A program made the position numbers and the translations under genes. From the NCBI RefSeq assembly GCF_020783335.1, contig NZ_CP086068.1, forward strand, positions 744,001 through 808,000: a stretch of 64,000 bases of DNA. Direction: 5' to 3'. Positions 53,872 through 61,704 of the stretch are shown in pieces. The DNA comes from Mucilaginibacter daejeonensis (GTDB lineage: Bacteria > Bacteroidota > Bacteroidia > Sphingobacteriales > Sphingobacteriaceae). Position 1 is the stretch's first letter. Every line of letters starts with the position of its first letter. A model generated the notes under the pieces. That model had not been told where the DNA came from. It was given only the letters and a program-made list of their open reading frames with translations, and did no database searches.

Positions 53872-53897
53872 TGCTATCGCAAGGCTCAGCCTCATGA
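53872..53897. repeat. dispersed intergenic palindromic repeat, copy 2
   Basis: GCTATCGCAAGGCTCAGCCT contains the palindrome AGGCTCAGCCT. See copies at 42830 and 54180. Confidence 0.35.
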
Positions 53898-54179
53898 GTT
53901 ATCATGCCGATCACAAAAGCTGGGTACTGTTGACAACTGGCCAAAAGCGCATTAAGTGTATCAATCAAAGTTACCATCGTGCATCCCCTCTTGAGAGGGG
54001 TTAGGAGTGTGTTTAGACGCTTTGCGATATGTATGATCATACCTCATCCATCACTTTTGCCCATAGCACCCGCTCTGAAAAGGGGAACGCAGACCCTTTC
54101 CAGCCCTGTCTCATAGCGCGCAATTTTAAATGATCGGTAGTTATTTTGTTCGTTATCAATAACTTGGCAGGGTTGTCCT

Positions 54180-54206
54180 GCTACCGCAAAGCTCCGCCTT
54201 ATGCGT
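54180..54206. repeat. dispersed intergenic palindromic repeat, copy 3
   Basis: GCTACCGCAAAGCTCCGCCT, followed by TATGCG. Same family as the copies at 42830 and 53872. Confidence 0.35.
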
Positions 54207-54512
54207 GCATCATATATACTGCATAGACTTAGATATTCTAAGACCACCAATTCCCTGCCCTTATGGTATCCGGTAAGCCTGGCGACCTCACGTTCCTTGA
54301 CCGTGATCGTTCATGCTGTCAGGAGATCTTACAGGGTGCTTCGTCATCTCAACATACTTTCGGTGTTATAATTTCCAAACATGCTGAAAGGCAGTATATA
54401 ATACCTACATTTAAAAACCTTCACCACACGATCATCTCACTTAGGCATTACCAGCTCACTGATCGGTAATATTTAAGCTTAACGCTAAAACCCATCAGTC
54501 GAGATCCTTTGT

Positions 54513-54902
54513 ATGCGAAACAACTTCGTTAAGTTTTACCGCGTTCTGCATCATGATACCACCGTTACCGAGGTACCGGCCCATGATCTGAAAGTCACAT
54601 CTTTACGGGTGAACGAAAAAGGTTTACCCCTTCATCATGAGCCGGAGAGGCTTGTCAATGAGGTGTATGCTCAATATTCACTATTGCCCGTTGCAGAGCG
54701 CTTTTATGGTTACACCAGTAAGGTAAAAGCGATGGAGAAGGCCAAGCAGGGCGCGCTGGCCTACATTAACGGTATGCTGGCCGAGATAGAGGGCGGTATA
54801 ACGCGCCTTAAGGCCTACCGATCGGCTCATTATGACGACCTGAACACTACGCTTTTAGATGCTAACATACGTAAGCTGGAAAAAGAGATCAATTTAAAAT
54901 AG
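54513..54902 (+). CDS. hypothetical 129-aa protein, first gene of a small operon
   Basis: The protein begins MRNNFVKFYRVLHHDTTVTE and shows HDLKVTSLRVNEKGLPLHHE and a helical C-terminal half (YTSKVKAMEKAKQGALAYIN, LDANIRKLEKEINLK). It is soluble and has no recognised domain. It starts a tight three-gene run (gaps of 6 and 2 bp). Confidence 0.6.
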   Translation: MRNNFVKFYRVLHHDTTVTEVPAHDLKVTSLRVNEKGLPLHHEPERLVNEVYAQYSLLPVAERFYGYTSKVKAMEKAKQGALAYINGMLAEIEGGITRLKAYRSAHYDDLNTTLLDANIRKLEKEINLK

Positions 54903-54908
54903 ACCACC

Positions 54909-55037
54909 ATGAGCAAAGGAAAGAACGCACCCAAGAACATCAAAAAGGCGCCAAGCACCGAAGGCAAGAAAGCTCCGTCAGATTATCAGTCTGGCAAGAC
55001 CAAAGTATCAACCGATCTAACCACTAAAAAGAAATAA
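54909..55037 (+). CDS. 42-aa Lys-rich protein
   Basis: MSKGKNAPKNIKKAPSTEGK begins a very basic, unstructured 42-residue product ending TKKK. It lies 6 bp after the preceding gene and 2 bp before the next. Its compactness and composition recall small basic proteins fused to or acting with nucleic acids, but nothing shows this. Confidence 0.55.
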   Translation: MSKGKNAPKNIKKAPSTEGKKAPSDYQSGKTKVSTDLTTKKK

Positions 55038-55039
55038 CC

Positions 55040-55366
55040 ATGAAAGGTAGCAATGTGATCATGCAGGCCAAGATCTATTTATATGATCTGAACAACTGCG
55101 CCCTCGAGAACGGATTTACCAGCAGCGACGGCTGGGAACTGAACCGTGTTACGGTAGAGGAAAAGATGGAACTGGAGCGGAAGTACCAGAACACTGTATC
55201 GCACAAGATACTGCCAGAACTATTGGCCGAATTTTTCACATTGGTGAAAGAGCAATTGATGGCCGCCCAAAAGATGTTAACGCCAAAGCAGGCAGAAGTG
55301 GCCATGATCCCCAACAACGAACAACGTTACCTGGTGGCTTTTAACCCGAACCGACTTAAGCGGTAA
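55040..55366 (+). CDS. hypothetical 108-aa protein, last gene of the small operon
   Basis: The product starts MKGSNVIMQAKIYLYDLNNC and continues helical (VTVEEKMELERKYQNTVSHK, LAEFFTLVKEQLMAAQKML), ending QRYLVAFNPNRLKR. ATG at 55061 is an alternative start. Not recognised. Cotranscribed with the two preceding small genes. Confidence 0.58.
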   Translation: MKGSNVIMQAKIYLYDLNNCALENGFTSSDGWELNRVTVEEKMELERKYQNTVSHKILPELLAEFFTLVKEQLMAAQKMLTPKQAEVAMIPNNEQRYLVAFNPNRLKR

Positions 55367-55739
55367 TACGAGTATGCTTTAGTGAAGGATGACGCCATCC
55401 GGTCAGGTCGACAGCCGACCAGCCTTGGATAGCTGTGCTTTTTTTGTTGGAATAGGATGGTGAATGCCCAAACCACTCCATAAGAAAATAGCTGTTACAG
55501 GTGTTACACTGGTGTAACAAAATTCCCCAACTTTCCCCACTTTTCGTCATTATGAAATTCATAAAAACCTAACTTTTTCCAGAAAAAGCATACAAAAAGC
55601 CGAAATGTAACACCTGATGTAACACTATTTCATTCAAATGTAACAACTGGTAAATGCCTCTCGACGTGGCGAAAGGTCCAAAAGATCTGCAAATTCTGAA
55701 TAATTGCGAATTTGATAATGCTCCGGCCTCTAACAAAAA
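55367..55739. other. intergenic with a TGTAACA motif cluster
   Basis: About 370 bp between convergent genes. TGTAACA or its complement occurs six times between about 55490 and 55650. A minus-strand frame through this region encodes scraps such as GVTFRLFVCFFWKKLGFYEF and FVTPV, like the tail of a lost mobile-element protein. No intact gene. Confidence 0.4.
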
Positions 55740-55758
55740 AGAGGGCTTAAGGCCCTCT
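55740..55758 (-). terminator. terminator after ribBA
   Basis: AGAGGGC and GCCCTCT arms with a short loop; on the minus strand the stem is followed by a T-run. It also faces the convergent small operon. Confidence 0.75.
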
Positions 55759-55782
55759 TTGTATATTCTATTCGTGATACTG

Positions 55783-56988
55783 TTAGTGGTTCTTTAAGAT
55801 GCTGTGCTCCATCTTGTCGCGCTTGGTGCGCAGGTAAGCCTCGTTGTGAGGGTTGGGAGCGATCTCGATAGGCACGGTCTCGGTCACTTCGAGGCCATAA
55901 CCGATCAGTCCGGCGCGTTTTTTAGGGTTATTGCTCATCAGGCGCATCTTAGTGATGCCGAGGTCGCGTATGATCTGGGCACCGATGCCATAATCGCGCT
56001 GGTCCATCTTGAACCCTAATTGAATGTTAGCCTCAACAGTGTCCAAACCGCTTTCTTGAAGCTGGTAAGCCTTTAATTTATTGATCAATCCAATGCCACG
56101 GCCTTCCTGGTTCATATAAATGATCACGCCTTTACCTTCCTCACTTACCTTTTGCATGGCCTTATGTAACTGCGGACCACAATCGCACCGGCACGAGCCA
56201 AATATATCGCCCGTAACGCACGAGCTGTGTACGCGTACCAATACCGCCTCGTCAGGTTCCCATGAGCCTTTAATGAGTGCTAAATGGTGTTCCCCGGTAT
56301 CTTTTTGTGTGTAGGCGATCATTTCAAAGTCACCCCATTCGGTCGGCATCTTTACGGCCACCTCACGCTCGATCAGCGAGCCGGTATGTAAGCGGTAAGC
56401 GATCAGGTCCTGTATCGAAATGATCTTCATCCCGAACTCCTTGGCCATCTCCAACAGTTCTGGTAGGCGGGCCATCTCGCCATCTTCTTTCATGATCTCG
56501 CAGATCACACCGGCAGGCTCCAGTCCGGCCATTACGGGCAGGTCTATGGCGGCCTCGGTATGACCGGCACGGCGCAACACGCCACCATCTTTAGCAATAA
56601 GTGGGAACACGTGACCCGGGCGGCCAAGGTCTGATGGTTTAGTAGCTGGGTCGATGAGTGCCAAAGTGGTCTTTGAACGATCAGATGCCGATATACCCGT
56701 TGTGCAGCCATGGCCCAAAAGGTCAACAGAAACCGTAAAGCTGGTCTCGAGAGTGGCGGTGTTCTGGTTCACCATAGGGTCCAGTTCCAATTCGCGGGCG
56801 CGCTGACGCGTGATGGGTGCACAGATCAAACCTCTGCCAAAACGGGCCATGAAGTTGATCGCCTCGGGCGTGGCAAAGCGGGCGGCCACTAAAAAGTCGC
56901 CTTCGTTCTCACGGTCCTCATCATCAACTACAATGATGATCTTGCCGGCTTTTATATCTTCAATGGCTTCGGGTATGGTATTAAGCAT
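55783..56988 (-). CDS. ribBA: bifunctional 3,4-dihydroxy-2-butanone-4-phosphate synthase / GTP cyclohydrolase II
   Basis: The 401-aa enzyme feeds both precursors of riboflavin. Residues 1-200 are RibB, with [18 protein letters not shown] (acidic metal site), [20 protein letters not shown] and [20 protein letters not shown]. Residues 205-401 are RibA, with [20 protein letters not shown] (zinc Cys), [20 protein letters not shown] and [20 protein letters not shown]. Lengths and order are normal. No FMN riboswitch was seen upstream. The next upstream gene is the LptF/G permease, 109 bp away on the same strand. Confidence 0.97.
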   Translation of the reverse strand: MLNTIPEAIEDIKAGKIIIVVDDEDRENEGDFLVAARFATPEAINFMARFGRGLICAPITRQRARELELDPMVNQNTATLETSFTVSVDLLGHGCTTGISASDRSKTTLALIDPATKPSDLGRPGHVFPLIAKDGGVLRRAGHTEAAIDLPVMAGLEPAGVICEIMKEDGEMARLPELLEMAKEFGMKIISIQDLIAYRLHTGSLIEREVAVKMPTEWGDFEMIAYTQKDTGEHHLALIKGSWEPDEAVLVRVHSSCVTGDIFGSCRCDCGPQLHKAMQKVSEEGKGVIIYMNQEGRGIGLINKLKAYQLQESGLDTVEANIQLGFKMDQRDYGIGAQIIRDLGITKMRLMSNNPKKRAGLIGYGLEVTETVPIEIAPNPHNEAYLRTKRDKMEHSILKNH

Positions 56989-57096
56989 GATGAATGTTCA
57001 AGTTATATTACTACAATGATGAGTGATCGTTGTAGATAACATCGTATAAGCAAATGTATGGCATAAAGGTAGTAAACGCGTCGGCTAAATGTAAGA

Positions 57097-58551
57097 TCAG
57101 CTTTGCACCGGCGTGGCGGCCTTGCGCTTGAATACCTTGTTGAAAAAGCGTTTGTAAGCCTCCGCATCGAACAGCACCGAATCGTTAGCGGCCTTGTATG
57201 ACAGGAACACACCGATCGGCGTCAGGATAAAGATAGCCATCCACATACCCACGAACGGACTCAGGTTGCCTTCTTTCACTGATTTTTCGCCAATGGTGGC
57301 GATGATATAATACAAAAGAAAGAAGATCACCGATACCACCAAAGGTAGCCCTAAACCACCCTTACGGATAATAGCACCCAGCGGCGCACCGATCAGGAAT
57401 AACGCTAAACAGGCGGCCGAAAGCGTGAATTTCTTTTGATACTCGATCGAGTAACGGCGCACGTTCTTGGATTCTTCAAGGTAGCGGTCGGCCATGGTCT
57501 TGAGCGAGTTCTGCACCGATTGTGCCTCACTGTATGCGGTGGATAAGGCCCGGTCAAGTTCGTCGGGTTTGAGCGCCTTATCTTTCTTAACATCAGTAGG
57601 CTTGAGGTCCTTGCCGGGTTTCACCGGGACGATATAGTATTTAAGGTATGGCGTCAGGATATTGAGGTTGGCCGCCGAGGCATTGTTCACGGCCTTGATC
57701 ACCGAGTCCTGCGAAAGCGTGAGCTGCTTCAGGTTCATCATCTGAATGGTATTACGCCATTCGTTGGCATCGGTACGCTTCATGGTGAATTCCGACATGT
57801 CGAACTTTTGCTCAGTGGAAGCGAAGCGTTGCCTGGTGAATTGCTGGCGCGCGTTGTAGCCGTTCTTACCGGGCTGCTCGTTATAGCGTATACCTTGCTT
57901 GAGTTTAAGCACCAGGTACTTATCGTCAGGCGTGCGGTACATGATCCCTTCCTTGGCAAATAACACGCTGATGTTGCTGTTCTGCTCGTTACGCTGGTAG
58001 ATCATGATGCCATGAAGGGTTTGGCCGTCTGGGTCTTTCTTCTGCACGCGTATAGAATACCCCTGGCTTTGAAAGCTATTATTGAAAACGCCCTCGGTGA
58101 TCAGGAAAGCCGTTTTTTGCTGCCTTACATCATACAACAACGAGTAATATTTGAAGTTGGCTATCGGCAGCATATAATCAGAAAAGATGAACGCGCCGAT
58201 ACTAAGCAGCGTCACCACGATCATCATCGGGTACATGGCCCGACTTAAGGATATACCTGCCGATTTGATGGCCACCAGCTCATAGTTCTCGCCCAGGCTA
58301 CCATAGGTCATGATGGAGGATAGCAGTACAGAGAGAGGTAGTGCCATGGCCACATTGGTCATGGAGGCATACATCATCAATTCGAGTATGATGTACCACT
58401 GGAAACCTTTACCGATCAGGTCGTCGATGTATTTGAATAGAAATAGCATCAACAACACGAACATTACGATGAAAAAGGTTACAACGAATGGCCTGATGAA
58501 CGACTTGAAAATTAAAAGATGTATCTTTTTCACTAACGCAAAGTTACACAA
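57097..58551 (-). CDS. LptF/LptG-family permease of the LPS transporter
   Basis: The 484-aa protein is a YjgP/YjgQ permease: TM helices at about residues 15-38, 60-80, 100-120 in the N-terminal half, a beta-jellyroll periplasmic domain (YSIRVQKKDPDGQTLHGIMI, VLFAKEGIMYRTPDDKYLVL), and three more TM helices after 375 (LSAACLALFLIGAPLGAIIR, LVVSVIFFLLYYIIATIGEK). With LptB and LptC it extracts LPS from the inner membrane. Start may be GTG 58533, giving MKKIHLLIFKSFIRPF, rather than ATG 58551. LptF and LptG cannot be told apart here. Confidence 0.92.
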   Translation of the reverse strand: MCNFALVKKIHLLIFKSFIRPFVVTFFIVMFVLLMLFLFKYIDDLIGKGFQWYIILELMMYASMTNVAMALPLSVLLSSIMTYGSLGENYELVAIKSAGISLSRAMYPMMIVVTLLSIGAFIFSDYMLPIANFKYYSLLYDVRQQKTAFLITEGVFNNSFQSQGYSIRVQKKDPDGQTLHGIMIYQRNEQNSNISVLFAKEGIMYRTPDDKYLVLKLKQGIRYNEQPGKNGYNARQQFTRQRFASTEQKFDMSEFTMKRTDANEWRNTIQMMNLKQLTLSQDSVIKAVNNASAANLNILTPYLKYYIVPVKPGKDLKPTDVKKDKALKPDELDRALSTAYSEAQSVQNSLKTMADRYLEESKNVRRYSIEYQKKFTLSAACLALFLIGAPLGAIIRKGGLGLPLVVSVIFFLLYYIIATIGEKSVKEGNLSPFVGMWMAIFILTPIGVFLSYKAANDSVLFDAEAYKRFFNKVFKRKAATPVQS

Positions 58552-58646
58552 TGTACCCGTTCAACCCAACAGGTGCAAAGCTGGCATGAACTCAACGCAG
58601 GTCAAGGTCAGTTTAGTATGATCAGGCATTGTCCTGCACGGATAGG

Positions 58647-59027
58647 TTAAGCACCCAGCACGCCTACCAGGTAGTCGATCTGGTTATCCCAAATGAGTTT
58701 ACGTTCGGCAATGGCATCTTCGGTGGCAAAGTCGGTGATGCTGAGGGCAACATCATTGGTCAACTCGTCCTGCACGATCTCCATCTCAAAATAACACTGA
58801 GGCTCATCGTCAAGCCACTTAAAACGCACGAACTTGTTCTCTTTCATGCCCAGCAAACGGGCTTTTTGTTCCTCGTCGTCCCAAGTAAAGGTGTAGATCT
58901 GATCGCGGAAACTTACTTTATCGGCAAACCACTGTGTGAGGCCGTTAGCCTCGCTTAAAAAACTGAACAGGATACGCGGAGACGAGCGGATCTCGTACTC
59001 CAGATTGAACTTCTTCTTATCGGACAT
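58647..59027 (-). CDS. START-like (SRPBCC) domain protein
   Basis: The 126-aa protein starts MSDKKKFNLEYEIRSSPRIL and shows FLSEANGLTQWFADKVSF, DDEEQKARLLGMKENKFVRF and a C-terminal helix DNQIDYLVGVL. This is the compact START-like/AHSA1 helix-grip fold common in Bacteroidota. Family members bind hydrophobic ligands; the ligand is unknown. It lies upstream of the LptF/G gene on the same strand with a 95-bp gap. Confidence 0.85.
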   Translation of the reverse strand: MSDKKKFNLEYEIRSSPRILFSFLSEANGLTQWFADKVSFRDQIYTFTWDDEEQKARLLGMKENKFVRFKWLDDEPQCYFEMEIVQDELTNDVALSITDFATEDAIAERKLIWDNQIDYLVGVLGA

Positions 59028-59100
59028 AAATGATTTACAGGTGGTTTTGCCTCGTTCGCAGCAAATGTTAACATTTTTTCTAAAGAAAGGTAAATAATCC

Positions 59101-59108
59101 TATATTTG
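59101..59108 (+). promoter_or_regulatory. -7 box of the original tRNA-Met promoter
   Basis: TATATTTG lies 62 bp upstream of the truncated tRNA-Met 5' half. It is probably the native promoter, now driving a broken tRNA. Confidence 0.5.
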
Positions 59109-59170
59109 CAAACCTTTTTGGGACGCCTGTCAAAGCAGGCATAACATCAAGGGATAGTACATTCTTATAC

Positions 59171-59207
59171 GGCGGGGTAGCTCAGATGGTTAGAGCGTAG
59201 GATTCAT
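59171..59207 (+). pseudogene. truncated tRNA-Met, 5' half (37 nt)
   Basis: GGCGGGGTAGCTCAGATGGT and the next 17 bases are identical to the first 37 nt of the intact tRNA-Met at 61060, ending exactly at the anticodon CAT. After that the sequences differ completely. The 3' half of the tRNA is missing here. Confidence 0.9.
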
Positions 59208-59317
59208 GATTCCGCTTTGTTTGTGCTAAAATGGTTTGAAATGGGCGGATCAGCCCTTTTTTTATGCCTTAAAAATCGAAAAGGCACCACAAGACCACAT
59301 GTTGATACAGCCGAACT

Positions 59318-59335
59318 ATTAACAAACCGTTAACA
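59318..59335 (+). repeat. left arm-type repeat of the tRNA-Met element
   Basis: ATTAACAAACCGTTAACA. It matches 60969-60987 (GTTAACAAAACCGTTAACA) except for one base and one extra A. Both contain two TTAACA half-sites. Confidence 0.5.
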
Positions 59336-59393
59336 AAATGCGACCTTTGAAACAGGGGTGTGGGAAGAAATTTCAACTCAAAAACGTTTTCAA

Positions 59394-59714
59394 ATGGCAA
59401 CCGCAAAAATCGTGACCTGGGGCCGTAAAGACAAGCACGGCCAGTTTCCTATCGGTACCAAAGTTTCTCAAAATGGTGTTCCCGCTTATCTGTTCGAGGG
59501 CAATTCTGTCGCATCACGCGAGATGTGGGATGTATCCAAACAGCAGATCAAAAAGGCGAATCTTCATGCCGCGCGTTTGACAAATTTTCTTACTAAGCGA
59601 CTCTCTGAGATCAACGGCAAGATCGAGGTGCCTATGATCGTGCCTGAGCAGGCTGGAGATACATGGTCTATGGACTTTATGTGTGATGTGCTGGTAAACA
59701 AAAGAAGAGCGTGA
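59394..59714 (+). pseudogene. integrase N-terminus fused in frame to IS3 transposase sequence
   Basis: From ATG 59394 about 75 residues read as the Arm-binding start of a tyrosine recombinase (TAKIVTWGRKDKHGQFPIGT, EMWDVSKQQIKKANLHAARL, LTKRLSEINGK). The frame then changes without a break into IS3 OrfB core sequence (VPMIVPEQAGDTWSMDFMCD, VLVNKRR) and stops at 59714. Neither protein can work: the integrase lacks its core and catalytic domains and the transposase fragment holds only the first DDE Asp. The open frame upstream of 59394 to 59358 is not needed. Confidence 0.75.
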
Positions 59715-59853
59715 TCTTTTATTTGTTCTAAAACATTGATCAGGATCTCTCCGCTTAGGATCGCTTGCATAACCGATGATCAGGAGTTATTAAGCGAATA
59801 TTCAACATAATTCTTACGAACAGGGCAGGATGGTGTAGGTTCACTACCGTCGT

Positions 59854-60585
59854 CTATGCGGACCGGCGTGACCGGATCTTATGCGCGATCACTATGTGAT
59901 ATCGGAGCGTGCTGTACACCGCGCCTATTGCCAGACAAACAATAGCCAAGATCAAGACCTTATTGTGGTAATAGCTATATCCCACCCCGCCGACGATACA
60001 GCCTAAAAAGAAAAAGACGATAATGGAGAGCCGCAAGATCACCGATGTGATCAGTTGCTTACGCACAACTGACCTGCTATAAAATAGCAATTGGGATATA
60101 TCGATCCCGAGATCGGTGAATAACCCGGTAAGGTGGGTGGTCCTCACCACTGCGTTCGAGATCCGTGTAACCATTGCATTTTGAAGCCCCATGGCGAACA
60201 GCAAGATACAAGCTGTAGCCGTAGCTGCCTGGTGAATTGTATCAAAACCGGGAAAAGCGATCGTGGAAAGCAACAGGATCTCTGCGAACACCGGAATGGT
60301 TTGGGCATGGCGCGGAGCAAGGCGGTATCCGGTCTCCAAAATAGTATTCGAGACAAAAGCCCCTGCCAAATAACAAAGAATGTAGGTCAAAAAGACCCAG
60401 GCACCGGAGAAGTTCCGCCTGAGTATATTATCAGCAAAGTAAGCAAAGTGTCCGGTAACGTTCGTTGTAAGGACCGTAACTGCTAAAAACCCCATCACGT
60501 TAACGATGCCTGCCACAAAAGACAGCAAGGATGCGAGCTGGAGGTTGTGGATAGCCTGTCTGTTTTTGCCCTTATGCCTGAACAT
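59854..60585 (-). CDS. DUF1275/YoaK-family membrane protein
   Basis: The 243-aa protein has six to seven TM helices. Family features are SLLSFVAGIVNVMGFLAVTV, TTNVTGHFAYFADNILRRN, LAGAFVSNTILETGYRLAP and FAMGLQNAMVTRISNAVVRT with THLTGLFTDLGIDIS. The family is widespread and its function is unknown, perhaps transport. It appears to be cargo of the tRNA-Met element and looks intact. Confidence 0.87.
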   Translation of the reverse strand: MFRHKGKNRQAIHNLQLASLLSFVAGIVNVMGFLAVTVLTTNVTGHFAYFADNILRRNFSGAWVFLTYILCYLAGAFVSNTILETGYRLAPRHAQTIPVFAEILLLSTIAFPGFDTIHQAATATACILLFAMGLQNAMVTRISNAVVRTTHLTGLFTDLGIDISQLLFYSRSVVRKQLITSVILRLSIIVFFFLGCIVGGVGYSYYHNKVLILAIVCLAIGAVYSTLRYHIVIAHKIRSRRSA

Positions 60586-60935
60586 AGTTCAAAAATAAAG
60601 CAAATGTGATCAATGATGCAATAAACAGATCCGTTCCGCAAGGCAACGACCACCTGAATAAGCTGTTTTAATTTATGGTTTACGACGTGAAATGATTGGA
60701 AAGTGTCCGTGATCTCCGCAACAGCATGCCCCTGGCAACAGTGGCCATTTACACAATTAAGCTAAATACGACTTTAAAAGAATATACTGGGTTTTAGCGC
60801 ATGATCCGTAACCTAAGTTGCTCATAGTATCTCGGCTGTTTCCATGAGGACCCAGGCAACATCTATGTAACGTCCTGACACGCAGAACAAAGCAAGAAAT
60901 GAAAAAAAAGATTATTAAAAAAGGTTGGGTTTCTT
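60586..60935. other. intergenic, no gene recognised
   Basis: 350 bp upstream of the DUF1275 gene and tRNA promoter. No frame with coding character seen. Confidence 0.4.
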
Positions 60936-60943
60936 TACCTTTG
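60936..60943 (+). promoter_or_regulatory. -7 box upstream of the intact tRNA-Met
   Basis: TACCTTTG fits TAnnTTTG, 116 bp upstream of the tRNA. It lies within the element, so it would be an imported promoter. The long gap makes this tentative. Confidence 0.35.
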
Positions 60944-60968
60944 CGCTCCACGCACCGAAAGGCGCACC

Positions 60969-60987
60969 GTTAACAAAACCGTTAACA
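60969..60987 (+). repeat. right arm-type repeat of the tRNA-Met element
   Basis: GTTAACAAAACCGTTAACA, the partner of 59318-59335, 73 bp upstream of the intact tRNA. Confidence 0.5.
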
Positions 60988-61059
60988 GGTTTGGAGGCTG
61001 AAAGTATACTAGAACGATGTTGGTCGTAAAGTTCTCAAAATCAGCAGCCAAATTAACCC

Positions 61060-61133
61060 GGCGGGGTAGCTCAGATGGTTAGAGCGTAGGATTCATAACC
61101 CTAAGGTCGGCAGTTCGATCCTGCTCCCCGCTA
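61060..61133 (+). tRNA. tRNA-Met(CAT)
   Basis: 74 nt. Acceptor GGCGGGG pairs CCCCGCT (one G-T), D-arm GTAGCTCAGATGGTTAGAGC, anticodon loop TTCATAA, T-loop GCAGTTCGATCCTGC; discriminator A. A CAT anticodon could also mean the Ile2 tRNA (lysidine-modified), but the first position and D-loop fit elongator Met. A terminator follows. Confidence 0.9.
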
Positions 61134-61144
61134 CTATTTATGAT

Positions 61145-61180
61145 AAGGCACTTAGGCGATTGTTTAAGTGCCTTTTTTAT
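61145..61180 (+). terminator. terminator after tRNA-Met
   Basis: AAGGCACTTA (61145-61154) and TAAGTGCCTT (61165-61174) form a perfect 10-bp stem followed by a T-run. Confidence 0.85.
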
Positions 61181-61704
61181 TGTGGATACAACATGGGTAC
61201 ATCATTTCAGTTTTTGAGGTCACGAAACTGAAAATGCGGTTGGGCGTTCCATTTGATATAACATCAGGCTAAATGTAAAATAATAGTTTGGGTCGAGTAA
61301 TATCAATGATGCCAAGTTCACATTTATGACCAGAGTATATTTTAGCAATTACGCGCTGCCAAGCTCAGCTGAGGTAAACGATGTGACGGCTATCAATGGC
61401 GGCTTTACAGGTGCGTTATCTCTATATTAGCCTTTCCCTCGAAGGGGCCGCAGCGGCTAAGCCGATCTATGTTTGTGGGCCTGATATATCCGTCAAGATG
61501 GGCCCTGACGCAAACACTGTAGAGGTCATTATATCAAAAACCGGCTACATACTCTTCATCTCTACTTTTACCTTCACAATAACCAAGTGATCTGATTTCA
61601 TGGTGCTTTTATGTACGAGGGAAGTTAGCCTGCTTAATTGTGATATGGTTTCTCCTGTAAAGATGGTCGAGAAAGTTTTCTATATTTATGGATATCGAAT
61701 TTAC
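61181..61704. other. intergenic with a possible surface-protein scrap
   Basis: About 520 bp. A short plus-strand frame near 61326 (TRVYFSNYALPSSAEVNDVT) looks like a piece of a secreted protein. A frame from 61396 has no supported function. No intact gene. Confidence 0.35.

Larger units (their letters stand above)
53861..54512. other. intergenic with dispersed repeats, no gene recognised
   Basis: About 650 bp. It holds two copies of the CTACCGCAAGGCTC-type repeat (53872-53897 and 54180-54206) and a CCCCTCTTGAGAGGGG palindrome at 53985-54000. Weak frames look random. The promoter of the following small-gene operon must lie near its right end. Confidence 0.45.
59208..61096. mobile_element. remnant of a small integrative element at tRNA-Met
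   Basis: The interval lies between the truncated and intact tRNA-Met genes. It starts at the break point just after the anticodon. It carries an integrase N-terminus beside the left junction, similar repeats at both ends (59318 and 60969), a DUF1275 cargo gene and a new promoter at its right end. The right boundary is given as the anticodon of the intact copy. Inferred from these features. Confidence 0.6.

Noticed and set aside
55490..55650. CRISPR-like repeat array
   Set aside because: The repeated unit is only 7-9 bp, in both orientations, with irregular spacing and no cas genes.
59358..59714. 118-aa hypothetical gene
   Set aside because: It is an integrase start fused to a transposase fragment, so it is treated as a pseudogene.
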